From Okeania sp. SIO1I7 (lineage in GTDB: Bacteria; Cyanobacteriota; Cyanobacteriia; Cyanobacteriales; Microcoleaceae): a DNA stretch of 64,000 nucleotides. The stretch covers positions 1-64,000 of the forward strand of contig JAAHGF010000026.1 in the NCBI GenBank assembly GCA_010672585.1, read 5' to 3'. Below are positions 35,720-44,652 of this stretch, piece by piece (within the stretch, counting starts at the first letter, position 1; every line of letters begins with the position of its first letter). Position numbers and translations under genes: made by a program. The notes below the pieces were generated by a model. It worked only from the letters and a program-made list of their open reading frames with translations, did no database searches and was not told the DNA's origin.

Positions 35720-36229
35720 TTACTTAAATATTCTTCCCCATCCAGTATTTTCTCCTTCAACCAACCATCTAGCATCAAGACTTTGGTAAGGGTAATGGCA
35801 ATCCCTTCCATTGTGGTCATCGTAGCCAAATCCATGCCCCCAAGGATCGTGACAAATATAGCCACCAGCTTCCCGACCTATCACCACACAAATATGGCCT
35901 CCAGTGGGATATTTTAACGTACCTTTGTGTAGCACACCAATGGGAACAGGCTTTCCCTTGGCTAATTGATTATTTAAATCTTCATAGCTTAAGTTAGTTT
36001 CCCAGGAGCTGTTTATTCCCATCACCGACAGTAAGCGAGTATGAGCAGAATGATCTGTGGTATCACCATAATCAGCCAGGCGATCGATATACTCATCATC
36101 TCCAGAGATACATCCAGGTTTGAGGTATTGAGCGCACATAGCCATTGACGAGCTATTGCAAGTTCTCCACCAGTCAACTCGGTTATCCCTTTGAGAGTAG
36201 TAGGGGACTGTAAGATACATAATTGACAT
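35720..36229 (-). CDS. C39-like papain-fold peptidase
   Basis: Protein of 169 aa in the C39_2 group: catalytic Cys in WWRTCNSSSMAMCAQYL (about 24), His in PTGGHICVVIGREAGGYICH (about 111) and Asp in CHDPWGHGFGYDD (about 127). No leader peptide or transport domain. Such single-domain proteins occur as phage endolysin-like or host-range enzymes. It is transcribed opposite to the phage-like genes, with only 20 bases between their starts. The substrate may be a peptide cross-bridge. Confidence 0.75.
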   Translation of the reverse strand: MSIMYLTVPYYSQRDNRVDWWRTCNSSSMAMCAQYLKPGCISGDDEYIDRLADYGDTTDHSAHTRLLSVMGINSSWETNLSYEDLNNQLAKGKPVPIGVLHKGTLKYPTGGHICVVIGREAGGYICHDPWGHGFGYDDHNGRDCHYPYQSLDARWLVEGENTGWGRIFK

Positions 36230-36249
36230 TCCATTGTTGAACTAAAACT

Positions 36250-36489
36250 TTGACAACTTTTTTATTAAGCGGACAAGGTGAACTAGGTAATTGCTTCACT
36301 TACGCAGGCAAGACAGACAGCGCGTCTGGAGGAAGCTTAGAGGTCATACCTTACTTCAATCTTTTAATAGGTCGATTTGTCGCGACCAATATTTTTAGCG
36401 CTACTGGCGACACCTGCGTTATTACTGATTATCAACCTAATATTGAGAATCCTGAACAAGGTGGTACTTTTACGCTTGGGGGTTTTTAG
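36250..36489 (+). CDS. Small protein, possibly phage-structural
   Basis: 79 aa from TTG at 36250; no ATG available in frame. Beta-rich, glycine-rich: FLLSGQGELGNCFTYAGKTD ... FNLLIGRFVATNIFSATGDT. It ends 7 bases before the next gene starts. Not recognised; composition suits a small decoration or tail protein. The weak start makes it less certain. Confidence 0.45.
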   Translation: MTTFLLSGQGELGNCFTYAGKTDSASGGSLEVIPYFNLLIGRFVATNIFSATGDTCVITDYQPNIENPEQGGTFTLGGF

Positions 36490-36496
36490 TTGCGTA

Positions 36497-37402
36497 ATGA
36501 GAGAAGGAATCAAACAGGAAGTATGTGGTCATATTCAGCCGTTGAGGCTAGGCCGAAACACAACGCCAGGCAGTATTCAAACATTGATAGATTGGCAAGC
36601 AATAGCGGACTATCATCAACCCAGTAACAGCATAAATTATATATTTAAAGGTCAACTTGAGTACTTGCAGTGTGACTATTACATCACCAGTCTTAGCGGG
36701 ATTAATTCAAAGAATTTACCTCAAATAAACAAGTTGCGAGAAACCAACTTACAAAAGCAAACCAAGTATTTTGATTTTAAGCGCAGGTACAACGTGCGGT
36801 CAGGTCATGCCGTCGAGTTAATGTTGCATACTAAGTGGGGAAATGAAGATTGGGGAATGCCAAAAGCAGGAGAGTTTCTTTACAACTTGGGTCAATATGG
36901 ATACCTCAATTTTTTTGACCCCTACCTGCTAAAAGATGCAGAAATACTATATAGCGATATTCGCTATAAGATAGGAGCAAGTATAGATGGAGCTTTCGGA
37001 GACTTTGATATCGTAGAAATAAATGGCGGATATTCAGGAACTATCACCTACTTTGAAGCCGAATTTACAGAGGAAGTGTCAGAAAATGCTGGTAGTGTAA
37101 ATGTTGGGGAGGAGGCAACTCAAATATTATCGCAACGCAGCAATAGGAAAATTTTGTTTGTAAGCAATGATGGAGATTCTAGGCTATATTTTCGGTTTGC
37201 AAACAGCAGCTCATTGGTTTCTATTAACTCGCCATTCTTGGAGCCTGGGGAAAGTTTGTCTATTGATTTTAATGAAGCTACCTGGAGTGGTGGAAATCAA
37301 CACCAATGGGTGACAGCAGCAACTAAATATTATTTGACTACCAGACTTTATGGCATCAGAGAAGCTGGTGATGGAAAAGTTGGTTATCAAGAATTCTATT
37401 AA
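36497..37402 (+). CDS. Phage-structural-like protein
   Basis: 301 aa from the ATG at 36497. The C-terminal third is beta-rich: RSNRKILFVSNDGDSRLYFR and SPFLEPGESLSIDFNEATWS resemble the small beta-sandwich modules of phage tail or capsid-decoration proteins. The middle (GAFGDFDIVEINGGYSGTIT) is also beta-rich. Not identifiable to a family. It is the second of five same-strand genes with 7- to 41-base spacings, a late-gene-like layout. Confidence 0.55.
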   Translation: MREGIKQEVCGHIQPLRLGRNTTPGSIQTLIDWQAIADYHQPSNSINYIFKGQLEYLQCDYYITSLSGINSKNLPQINKLRETNLQKQTKYFDFKRRYNVRSGHAVELMLHTKWGNEDWGMPKAGEFLYNLGQYGYLNFFDPYLLKDAEILYSDIRYKIGASIDGAFGDFDIVEINGGYSGTITYFEAEFTEEVSENAGSVNVGEEATQILSQRSNRKILFVSNDGDSRLYFRFANSSSLVSINSPFLEPGESLSIDFNEATWSGGNQHQWVTAATKYYLTTRLYGIREAGDGKVGYQEFY

Positions 37403-37416
37403 ACCTTTAAGACACT

Positions 37417-38640
37417 ATGGGAACTGGAACAAAAGGCAAGAAAGGAAAAGCCGGAACTAAAGGCGAGAAAAAAAAAGGGACCGGATTTAACGCTGGTGGT
37501 GGCATTTTAGATGGAATGCCTGCAATTACTTTTGGATTTGACAAGGCTGGTTTTGCTGCTAAAATTTCCATTAATCTAGAAAGTGTTTCTTTGACCTTGG
37601 GAATTGGCATCGCTAAGGTTGAGTTTGACCTGGTTGAAATTAACAATTCCAAAGTTACTTATGCTTTTGACACTTACAGCATTGAAGGTGAGCGCGACGG
37701 CTGTACTGTTACTTTGACCTATAAAATTTCAGGAGTAACAACTCATACGGAAGTGCGACATATTCCTGATTGTGAAGAAGATAAAGAACAGGAGAAAGAA
37801 GACGAGGAAGAATTCTCAGAAGACGATCCGGGCACAGAGAAACAGGACAAGCCTTTTGAGAGCCCTCCTGGTAATTTGTGGGATGAAGGTTTTTGGCTTT
37901 TAGGCTTACGTTCAAACAAAAAAGTAACCACAGTTACCCTTGGTGGATTGTGGAGAGTCTCCATAAGACGTGCATATTCAAAAGTTAGTGGTAAAATTTT
38001 AAAGATAGAAAATCGGAGGTGTTATGCAAAGTATGATTATAGCTTTTATACATTTTTTGACGAGTACTATCAACCTAATTCTGGCTATGATGGTTTGCTC
38101 CACAGTCCTAACCGCCCTCTTATCAACCAAAGCTCTGCAACATTTGAAATTAATGGCACTTTAGGAGAAAGAGGTATTCCTCCCGAAAAAAGAAATAAGC
38201 TTTCAGATTCTGCATCTACTACTACTATCTATGCATACTATTTTACAGTTGGAGAACTCAAAAAATATTTAACCTTGCATTCGTTTCTGACTGAGCCTCA
38301 AAAACCTTGGGTAGATTCATATGGAGGGTTTTCGGATAGTTTTTTCAATTCTCCTGTGATTAAAATATTGGATTATAAAATAGTTAACAAAAAACCGCCA
38401 GCGATGGGTGGGATAAGTGGCATAACCAATAAGAAGAAAAACAAAAAGGAGAATGAAATGGATGAAAAATGTTGTGAAATGATAGCTCAAATCTATGATG
38501 TATTAGCTGTTGATGAGATGATTGACGAAGGCGTTAGTATTCCCAAGCGATGGTACGCAACTGATGCTGTAGGGTACAAAAGACTTGAAAATTACCTACA
38601 ACTTTTAGAATATCAAATGCGCATGGCAGACCACTGCTGA
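37417..38640 (+). CDS. Unknown protein with basic N-terminus and acidic linker
   Basis: Protein of 407 aa. It begins with a GTKGKKGKAGTKGEKKKGTG tract, has a beta-rich domain (about 30-120), then a Glu/Asp linker (EEDKEQEKEDEEEFSEDD, about 125-145). A second beta-rich domain follows (LRSNKKVTTVTLGGLWRVSI ...), then another basic tract (NKKKNKKEN) and a helical end (CCEMIAQIYDVLAVDEMIDE). The alternating basic and acidic segments suggest a structural or DNA-packing role. Not recognised. Confidence 0.55.
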   Translation: MGTGTKGKKGKAGTKGEKKKGTGFNAGGGILDGMPAITFGFDKAGFAAKISINLESVSLTLGIGIAKVEFDLVEINNSKVTYAFDTYSIEGERDGCTVTLTYKISGVTTHTEVRHIPDCEEDKEQEKEDEEEFSEDDPGTEKQDKPFESPPGNLWDEGFWLLGLRSNKKVTTVTLGGLWRVSIRRAYSKVSGKILKIENRRCYAKYDYSFYTFFDEYYQPNSGYDGLLHSPNRPLINQSSATFEINGTLGERGIPPEKRNKLSDSASTTTIYAYYFTVGELKKYLTLHSFLTEPQKPWVDSYGGFSDSFFNSPVIKILDYKIVNKKPPAMGGISGITNKKKNKKENEMDEKCCEMIAQIYDVLAVDEMIDEGVSIPKRWYATDAVGYKRLENYLQLLEYQMRMADHC

Positions 38641-38680
38641 TTTTTTAGAGGCAAAATTAAAAGGCAGGATTGTTCACAGA

Positions 38681-38938
38681 ATGGGTGAGAATGAGCTGTT
38701 AATCGAAAGATTGCTTGATGCTTTAGGAAAAGATCAGGAGAACTTGAAACAATATACAAACAACATTGAAACTAATTTTAATGATACTTCCACGACTACT
38801 AAAAACCAGCCCAAAATAGACAAAGACCAACAACCAGAATTAAAGAAAGTTTCCCTCAGTAAAAACATAGAAATTAAAGTGCCAGGGGGTAAAGGTTTTG
38901 GCAAAAATAATAAAAATAACAACAAAGGCAAAAAGTAA
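38681..38938 (+). CDS. Small charged protein
   Basis: 85 aa. Helical start (ELLIERLLDALGKDQENLKQ), low-complexity Asn/Lys end (GFGKNNKNNNKGKK). The stop shares bases with the next start (TAATG at 38936), so the two are coupled. Unknown function; part of the phage-like gene row. Confidence 0.5.
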   Translation: MGENELLIERLLDALGKDQENLKQYTNNIETNFNDTSTTTKNQPKIDKDQQPELKKVSLSKNIEIKVPGGKGFGKNNKNNNKGKK

Positions 38939-39288
38939 TGGTTTTGATCTCAACAGCTACTTTAAGCAGTGCTGTTACTAGCGAAGAGCCAGTAGACATT
39001 AATTGGTTAAAGGAAGCGGGTAGCCCTTTGGTTGAGTGGTTGAAACAGCCGATAGCCAGCGCCGGAAACTTCTTAAACAAAGTAGTAGAAGGTGGTAAGG
39101 CTTTAATCGAAAGCATTCAAAAAGGTACTTTTGGTAAGATATTCAAACAATGGGCAAAAGACGACCCACTGGCAGCAGCAGCGGGAACTATTGCTACAGG
39201 ATTAGCTGCGGTGCGGGAGGAGCAGTGTCAATCTGTGGAGCGCGCTTTTAGACCATCTGGGAGTAAATCTCGTTTATGCGGGTGCTAA
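38938..39288 (+). CDS. Small helical protein with a C-terminus replaced by transposon sequence
   Basis: 116 aa. Residues 1-95 (EEPVDINWLKEAGSPLVEWL, AAAAGTIATGLAAV) are alanine-rich and helical, like phage tail-associated or holin-like small proteins. From about residue 95 (EEQCQSVERAFRPSGSKSRL) the coding sequence is the 3-prime tail of an IS200/IS605 tnpB read in another frame, so the native C-terminus has been lost. A 500-base-plus element remnant follows. Start coupled to the preceding gene by TAATG. Confidence 0.55.
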   Translation: MVLISTATLSSAVTSEEPVDINWLKEAGSPLVEWLKQPIASAGNFLNKVVEGGKALIESIQKGTFGKIFKQWAKDDPLAAAAGTIATGLAAVREEQCQSVERAFRPSGSKSRLCGC

Positions 39289-39362
39289 GAAACAGAAAGT
39301 CTCTAACAGTGATGCTAGCGAATCCCGCGCTGTCTCGTAGAGCAGCGTCGGGAGGATGTCAA
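39216..39362. mobile_element. IS200/IS605 right-end remnant
   Basis: AGCAGTGTCAATCTGTGGAG ... GAATCCCGCGCTGTC, then GCAGCGTCGGGAGGATGTCA. The tnpB tail plus end hairpin recurs at 55459-55600, and the end hairpin alone at 58975-59016. Confidence 0.7.
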
Positions 39363-39397
39363 TCACGAACGTAAAATGAAAAAAAGCAGTAAATATA

Positions 39398-39589
39398 ATG
39401 CCGAGAAAATCAATCCATCAGGAAAAGAAGGCCAGCATTCATTTAACCGTAACCCCTACAACCAAGAAGCGTTTGAAGCAAATATCAGCAGCTTTAGGAA
39501 TGAGTCAAAGCGAGTTAATAGAGCTATGGACAAAGGAGGCCGAATTACGGTCTCAGAAACAACTGTTGGGGGAATTCTTGACCGCTTAA
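39398..39589 (+). CDS. Ribbon-helix-helix protein (copy 2)
   Basis: 63 aa, paralogous to the protein at 32612: KASIHLTVTPTTKKRLKQIS and ALGMSQSELIELW align with the same strand-helix-helix residues. The tail diverges after the second helix. It starts 36 bases downstream of the transposon remnant. Unlike copy 1, its stop (TAA at 39587) is not coupled to an ATG for the coiled-coil frame. Confidence 0.7.
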   Translation: MPRKSIHQEKKASIHLTVTPTTKKRLKQISAALGMSQSELIELWTKEAELRSQKQLLGEFLTA

Positions 39590-39768
39590 AAACTCTTCAG
39601 TCTATACACCTAGAATATGTAGAGGAACATGGCAAAAGATTAGAACAGCGGCTAATCGAAAATCATACTCATAAATCTAAAGTGTTTGAGGAGATGCGCT
39701 CTTTAGAAGTTGAGTTGGTTCATCTCCTCGAATCTACTGAAGAAGAAGATCCAAACGAAGAGGAATAA
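39574..39768 (+). CDS. Coiled-coil acidic protein, copy 2 with unclear start
   Basis: The frame encodes YVEEHGKRLEQRLIENHTHK and ends LLESTEEEDPNEEE, matching copy 1 in position, helix and acidic end. No ATG or GTG lies at the expected start. Options are ATT at 39574, a -1 shift from the RHH frame, or translation from ATG 39376 through the overlapping frame (130 aa, open throughout). Conserved end and length suggest it was recently functional. Confidence 0.45.
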   Translation: MLDRLKTLQSIHLEYVEEHGKRLEQRLIENHTHKSKVFEEMRSLEVELVHLLESTEEEDPNEEE

Positions 39769-39780
39769 AGAGTCAAAGGA

Positions 39781-39810
39781 GCCGATCGCAGTAATGTGGT
39801 CGGTATTTTT
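39781..39810 (+). repeat. Duplicated hairpin after the RHH/coiled-coil pair (copy 2)
   Basis: GCCGATCGCAGTAATGTGGT, CGGTATTTTTT. One loop change from copy 1 at 33001. Similarity extends to ATGCAAT then stops, where copy 1 starts its 283-aa gene. 39811-39892 has no gene. Confidence 0.6.
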
Positions 39811-39892
39811 TCATGCAATAAATCAGGAACGGGCAAGATGCCCATTCCACAAAACAGAACTATTAAAATCATCCCGCATTTATGCAAAACCA

Positions 39893-40996
39893 TCAATTTT
39901 GTATATAAAATGCTTTTGAATCAATTTCCCAATTTATCCAACTAATAGCTTCTTTCGCCGAATTTATCTCGGGAGGTACTCTTAAAGTATGAATATTTCC
40001 TGTGCTTGGACAAATCATTTTTAAGATTAATATTGGCTCAATATCGGCATCATCATCTATTCTTAAGAGAGTATATTCTTGCCATTTATCTATTTCTAAA
40101 GTTTGTAAATCTTGGCAAATTTTCTCATAACCAATTTCCTGAATTAATACTCGTCTGAGTTCAGCATTTTTTGTAGATAAAAGCCATTTTACTTCCCATT
40201 TTTGGGGATAAAATATTCCATATTCTTCTGGTAGTCTCACACCATGATTAGCATATAAACTATAGCCATCAGCAAATTCAATTGCTGGTTTCCCTTCAGC
40301 GTGGGGGCGATATTCATCATCCAATAATAACTTTCTAGGGCGATCGCAAATAATACATAGATTTTTCAAAGGATATATCCAACCACAGTATCTGACAATG
40401 GACTCTAATACTTGCCAGTCGTCTGAATTATAATCACAATTAATTACAGAAATACAAAAATCTATCCAAGCAACATAACTACTCCATAATTCTGTGGGAA
40501 TAGGATAACTCCACAAACACAACAATTTAATTGAAATATCAGAAACTATTTCTTGCCATTTTTCTTCTATTTGAGAGTAAAGAATATGACTCCAAAGTTC
40601 CTCTGGTTTTAATGACTCTTCTGTTAATGAACTGTTAGTATCTTCGCGAATTTTGTAATCTATTTCTTCACACAATTTATCGGTAATTTGCAACTCTAGT
40701 TGTTTTCTTAAAAGTTGCCATCTATCTCCGAAAATGTGACGATGACCATAGTCATCTTTGCTTTCCCATCGCTGCCAAATGACACTAAGTAGAGTGTCAA
40801 AAGCTGCATAGGGACTTTCACAAAAAACTATTTCTGGATTTGGGTTCCCCATTAAATTGTAAGCTAACTGAATCGCTTCAGTAGCTTTTTGACGATTAAT
40901 AGGTTGGGTAGAATGTGCTATTGTATGCCACTTTTTCCGATAAACTCGAATCAGAGCTTCTTGCTCAGGTGTTAGTGTAGTAATCAGTTTTTTCAT
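39893..40996 (-). CDS. DUF6745 family protein
   Basis: Protein of 367 aa. The C-terminal half is characteristic: RLPEEYGIFYPQKWEVKWLL, RRVLIQEIGYEKICQDLQTL, EPILILKMICPSTGNIHTLR, EINSAKEAISWINWEID. This matches the DUF6745 family as I recall it, common in cyanobacteria and multicellular bacteria, sometimes beside leucine-rich-repeat proteins; role unknown. The N-terminal half starts KLITTLTPEQEALIRVYRKK. Soluble. It lies just outside the island's second RHH copy, on the opposite strand. Confidence 0.78.
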   Translation of the reverse strand: MKKLITTLTPEQEALIRVYRKKWHTIAHSTQPINRQKATEAIQLAYNLMGNPNPEIVFCESPYAAFDTLLSVIWQRWESKDDYGHRHIFGDRWQLLRKQLELQITDKLCEEIDYKIREDTNSSLTEESLKPEELWSHILYSQIEEKWQEIVSDISIKLLCLWSYPIPTELWSSYVAWIDFCISVINCDYNSDDWQVLESIVRYCGWIYPLKNLCIICDRPRKLLLDDEYRPHAEGKPAIEFADGYSLYANHGVRLPEEYGIFYPQKWEVKWLLSTKNAELRRVLIQEIGYEKICQDLQTLEIDKWQEYTLLRIDDDADIEPILILKMICPSTGNIHTLRVPPEINSAKEAISWINWEIDSKAFYIQN

Positions 40997-41061
40997 CTTT
41001 ATTAAAAATAATTAGGTGTTGGTGAATTAGTATATGATATTAATCTTAATTATTGAGGAGT

Positions 41062-41470
41062 AAACCCACCCCTAACCCCTCCCAGGAGGGGAAGTCAGGA
41101 AGACCGAGTCAGGAGGGAATAAAGAAGAATAAAGAGTAGTAGAAGGAGAAAGTTTTTTGTTCACGCTCTTATTTTTGATTGATTAAATTGTAGATTTATC
41201 CAAAGTCATTATTATTGAGGAGTCAGGAGTCAGTCCTCAGGAGTCAGGAGGGAAGAAAGAAGAAGAAACAGTAGTAGAAGGAAAATTTTTTTTGTTCGCG
41301 CTTTTATTTTTGATTGATTAAATTGTAGATTTATCCAAAGTCATTAGACATCTCCAATAATAAAAAATAAAATCAATTATTTCCCCAATTTTTCGGTAAA
41401 TAATTAATAATTAATAACTAACAATTAATAATTTACCTAACACCTAAGACCTAACGCCTACCACCTAACA
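41062..41470. repeat. Repeat-rich spacer before the photolyase gene
   Basis: REP palindrome at 41067-41092, two near-identical stretches (about 41150-41210 and 41280-41345, both holding TTTTTGATTGATTAAATTG), GAGTCAG tandem units, and a family B right end at about 41385 (CCCCAATTTTTCGGTAA). 40997-41519 has no gene. Confidence 0.65.
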
Positions 41471-41519
41471 CCTAGAAAGTTATTTGTAGCAAACATTTAT
41501 CAAATTAGTATAAAAGCTT

Positions 41520-43016
41520 ATGAATCAAGACAGAATTATATTATGGTATCGTAACGACTTACGCGTCCATGACCATGAACCGCTCGATAAAGCAATAAAA
41601 ACTAAGGCTCAAATTATTCCTATTTATTGTTTCGATTCAAGACAATTTAGTCTGACTAATTTTGGCTTTCCTAAAACAGGTGCTTTTCGGGCAAAATTTT
41701 TAATTGAAAGTATTGTTGACTTGCGTAATACTCTGCAAAAATTAGGTAGCAATTTAATAATTCGTCAACAAAAACCAGAAATAGCAATTCCTCAACTTGC
41801 TCAAGAATTAAAGGTTAAATCTGTATTTTTTCACCGAGAAGTTACAGCAGAAGAAATTAAAGTAGAAACAGCACTTTATCGAGCATTAAAAAAAATTGGG
41901 GTTAAGTTTCAATCATTTTGGGGTCATACACTTTACCATCCTGATGATTTACCTTTTGAAATTACACAATTACCAGAAGTATTTACCAGTTTTCGGAAAG
42001 AGATAGAAAAAAAATCTACTATAAATCTTACATTTTCAACTCCTGAAAAATTACCATTTTTGCCAGAAGTTGAGCTGGGAGAATTACCTACTTTATCCAA
42101 ACTAAATCTAGAATTACCAGCACAAGATTCACGAGCAGTTTTAGCATTTCAAGGCGGAGAAACTGCTGGAAAAGAAAGAGTAAAAAATTACTTTTGGCAG
42201 CAAGACTGTTTAAAAGTTTATAAAGAAACAAGAAATGGAATGCTAGGGGCAAATTATTCCTCTAAATTTTCTCCTTGGTTAGCTTTAGGATGTTTATCAC
42301 CTCGTTATATTTATGAACAGGTGCAAGAATATGAAGAGCGGAGGGTAAAAAATAATTCTACTTATTGGTTAATATTTGAATTATTATGGCGAGATTATTT
42401 CCGATTTATTTGTCAAAAACATGGGAATAAAGTATTTCATAAATCTGGTTTACAAGGAGTAGATATTCCTTGGCAAGAAGATTGGGAAAAGTTGAGAAAA
42501 TGGCAAGAAGGTAAAACAGGATTTCCCCTAGTAGATGCTAATATGCGCGAACTTTTAATGACAGGTTTTATGTCAAATCGTGGTAGACAAAATGTTGCTA
42601 GTTTTCTGACTAAAAATTTAGGAATTAATTGGCAAATGGGTGCTGAATGGTTTGAGTCTTTACTGATAGATTATGATGTTTGTAGTAACTGGGGAAATTG
42701 GAATTATACTGCTGGAGTAGGAAATGATGCACGAGGTTTTCGTTATTTTAATATTCCTAAACAGGCAAAAGATTACGACCCTGAAGGAAAATATGTTAAA
42801 CATTGGTTGCCAGAATTAGCAAAAATACCTGCTGCTAAAATACATGAACCTGGGAAATTATCAACTGTTGAGCAAAAGAAATTTGGAGTAAAAATTGGTG
42901 TTGATTATCCACAACCAATGATTGATTTGTGGCAGTCAGTTAAGGAGAATGAAAAAAATTATAATGCAGCATTAAAACCTGAAGTAGGAAGAAGGAAGGC
43001 GCGAAAAAAATATTGA
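41520..43016 (+). CDS. Cryptochrome DASH / photolyase family protein
   Basis: Protein of 498 aa, the length of CRY-DASH. The N-terminal alpha/beta domain starts ILWYRNDLRVHDHEPLDKAI, the family signature. The FAD-binding domain has YSSKFSPWLALGCLSPRYIY (about 248), LLWRDYFRFICQKHGNKVFH (about 290), GFPLVDANMRELLMTGFMSN RGR (about 340) and DVCSNWGNWNYTAGVGNDAR (about 385). CRY-DASH proteins repair cyclobutane dimers in single-stranded DNA and may sense blue light; FAD and probably MTHF bound. The C-terminus carries a short tail, EVGRRKARKKY, encoded by a GAAGAAGGAAGG tandem-repeat intrusion. Confidence 0.92.
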   Translation: MNQDRIILWYRNDLRVHDHEPLDKAIKTKAQIIPIYCFDSRQFSLTNFGFPKTGAFRAKFLIESIVDLRNTLQKLGSNLIIRQQKPEIAIPQLAQELKVKSVFFHREVTAEEIKVETALYRALKKIGVKFQSFWGHTLYHPDDLPFEITQLPEVFTSFRKEIEKKSTINLTFSTPEKLPFLPEVELGELPTLSKLNLELPAQDSRAVLAFQGGETAGKERVKNYFWQQDCLKVYKETRNGMLGANYSSKFSPWLALGCLSPRYIYEQVQEYEERRVKNNSTYWLIFELLWRDYFRFICQKHGNKVFHKSGLQGVDIPWQEDWEKLRKWQEGKTGFPLVDANMRELLMTGFMSNRGRQNVASFLTKNLGINWQMGAEWFESLLIDYDVCSNWGNWNYTAGVGNDARGFRYFNIPKQAKDYDPEGKYVKHWLPELAKIPAAKIHEPGKLSTVEQKKFGVKIGVDYPQPMIDLWQSVKENEKNYNAALKPEVGRRKARKKY

Positions 43017-43907
43017 AAATAATGCTATAGATAGCTAAAAAGGAAAGGAAGAATTACTCAATTATTGATAGTTTTAAATATGTGAGGATATTGCTTGGTA
43101 TATTTTTTTAATTATTGGGAAGTGAGGTAATATCAAGTCCCGTAGCATCAGGATTGTCAAGTAAGGATTAGAAAGAAGGAAGAAGGAAGACGGAAGACGG
43201 AAGAAGGCTTAAAACCCTGAAAAAAACTTAAATTTCCTGTAGATATCTAACCTTGAGTTTACACAACAGAACTGACAACAAAAATCCTTAACTGAATCGT
43301 GTTTAATTTTATGTAAGGTAGCACAAAATTATGAAATTTATTAACTTTTCTATCTCGATCTATAGTCAACTCTAATTAAAATATTAGGTTGTGCAATATG
43401 CAACTTCTTATGAATTTGGTATTAATTATTAATTATTAATTATTAATTGTTGAAATCAGCTTTTTCGAGCAACCCTTATAAGGAAATTCCATATTCTTTG
43501 TCAGCAGATGTGATTTTTATTAGACATCTCTAGAAATTAAATATTCCAATTCGAGCAACCCTTGTAGCCCACATTCCGCACCACAAAATGTAGCAACCGA
43601 AGAAGGAGTCAGGAGTCAGGAGACAGGAGACAGGAGACAGAATTTGAGAAGAAAATCATAACTGCCGTGATTGAGTAATCAATCAAACAAGTATTTATGC
43701 GTAAATTTTTGACTCGGAATTTGATGAACGAAAAAAAGTAATTGAGATGATTTGCTTATGATAAATACCTACCAAAATACAAATTTATATACTACTTTTA
43801 ATGATACGCTCTTGAAGTTCCGAATGTGGGTTGTAGAGAGGTGATATAAAGTCCGTTTAATTGCTTATAGAACTCCGTTCCGCTGACAGGAACAAATAAC
43901 TTTTCCT

Positions 43908-44036
43908 TCTCTACTAATGCGTATGTCGCAATAATACAATGTAATATAAATGTATTTCAGGTTTTGGTTGAGATACATAGAGCGATCGCTTGTCTGAGAT
44001 ATAAAACCTATTTGGAATCTATTTACAGCAGTTTTG
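43908..44036. repeat. Direct repeat, first copy
   Basis: TTCTCTACTAATGCGTATGT through ATAAAACCTATTTGG, CAGCAGTTTT. About 120 bases recur with few changes at 44533-44652 on the same strand. Confidence 0.75.
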
Positions 44037-44532
44037 GAGTTGATGAGGTACAAAATTTTAGGACTTTAGGGAGTAGGGAGTAGGGAGTAGGGAGTAGGGA
44101 GTAGGGAAAAAAAGATTAATCTTAAAACTGTACCTCATTTATCCTAAAAAGTGCTGTAAAAATCAGGTGATGCGGAGGTGGGGTATATTGAAGTATTTTC
44201 AATTATTGTTTTACCGAAAAATTGTGGGTATGTGCCTCCCCTTTTAAGGGGATAATAAATAAAAATTTTCATGATTAGTCAATCCTCTTCTTTTCAAGGA
44301 GAGGTAATTATTCATTATTCATTATTCATTATTCATTATTGAAACCATGTAGGACTGTGTACCTCTCAAATTTTGACGCGGGTAAATATTTCAGAAACAG
44401 AGTCACAGGAGTATGGGAATATTTTTCCTTTTTCTAGTATTTCCTAATTCCCACGAACGACTCCATGGCTCAAAATTATCATCAAGGTCAAGATATCACT
44501 CAGGGGTTCTATAAAGCTCCTAGTTAACATCT

Positions 44533-44652
44533 TCTTTCTCTACTAATGCGTATGCCGCAATAATACAATGTAATATAAATGTATTTCAGGTGTTGGTTGA
44601 GAGATATAGAGCGATCGCTTGTCTCAGATATAAAACCTATACAGCAGTTTTC
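44533..44652. repeat. Direct repeat, second copy
   Basis: TTCTCTACTAATGCGTATGC through AAAACCTATACAGCAGTTTT. It matches 43908-44036 and lacks a short TTGGAATCTATT segment. Confidence 0.75.
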
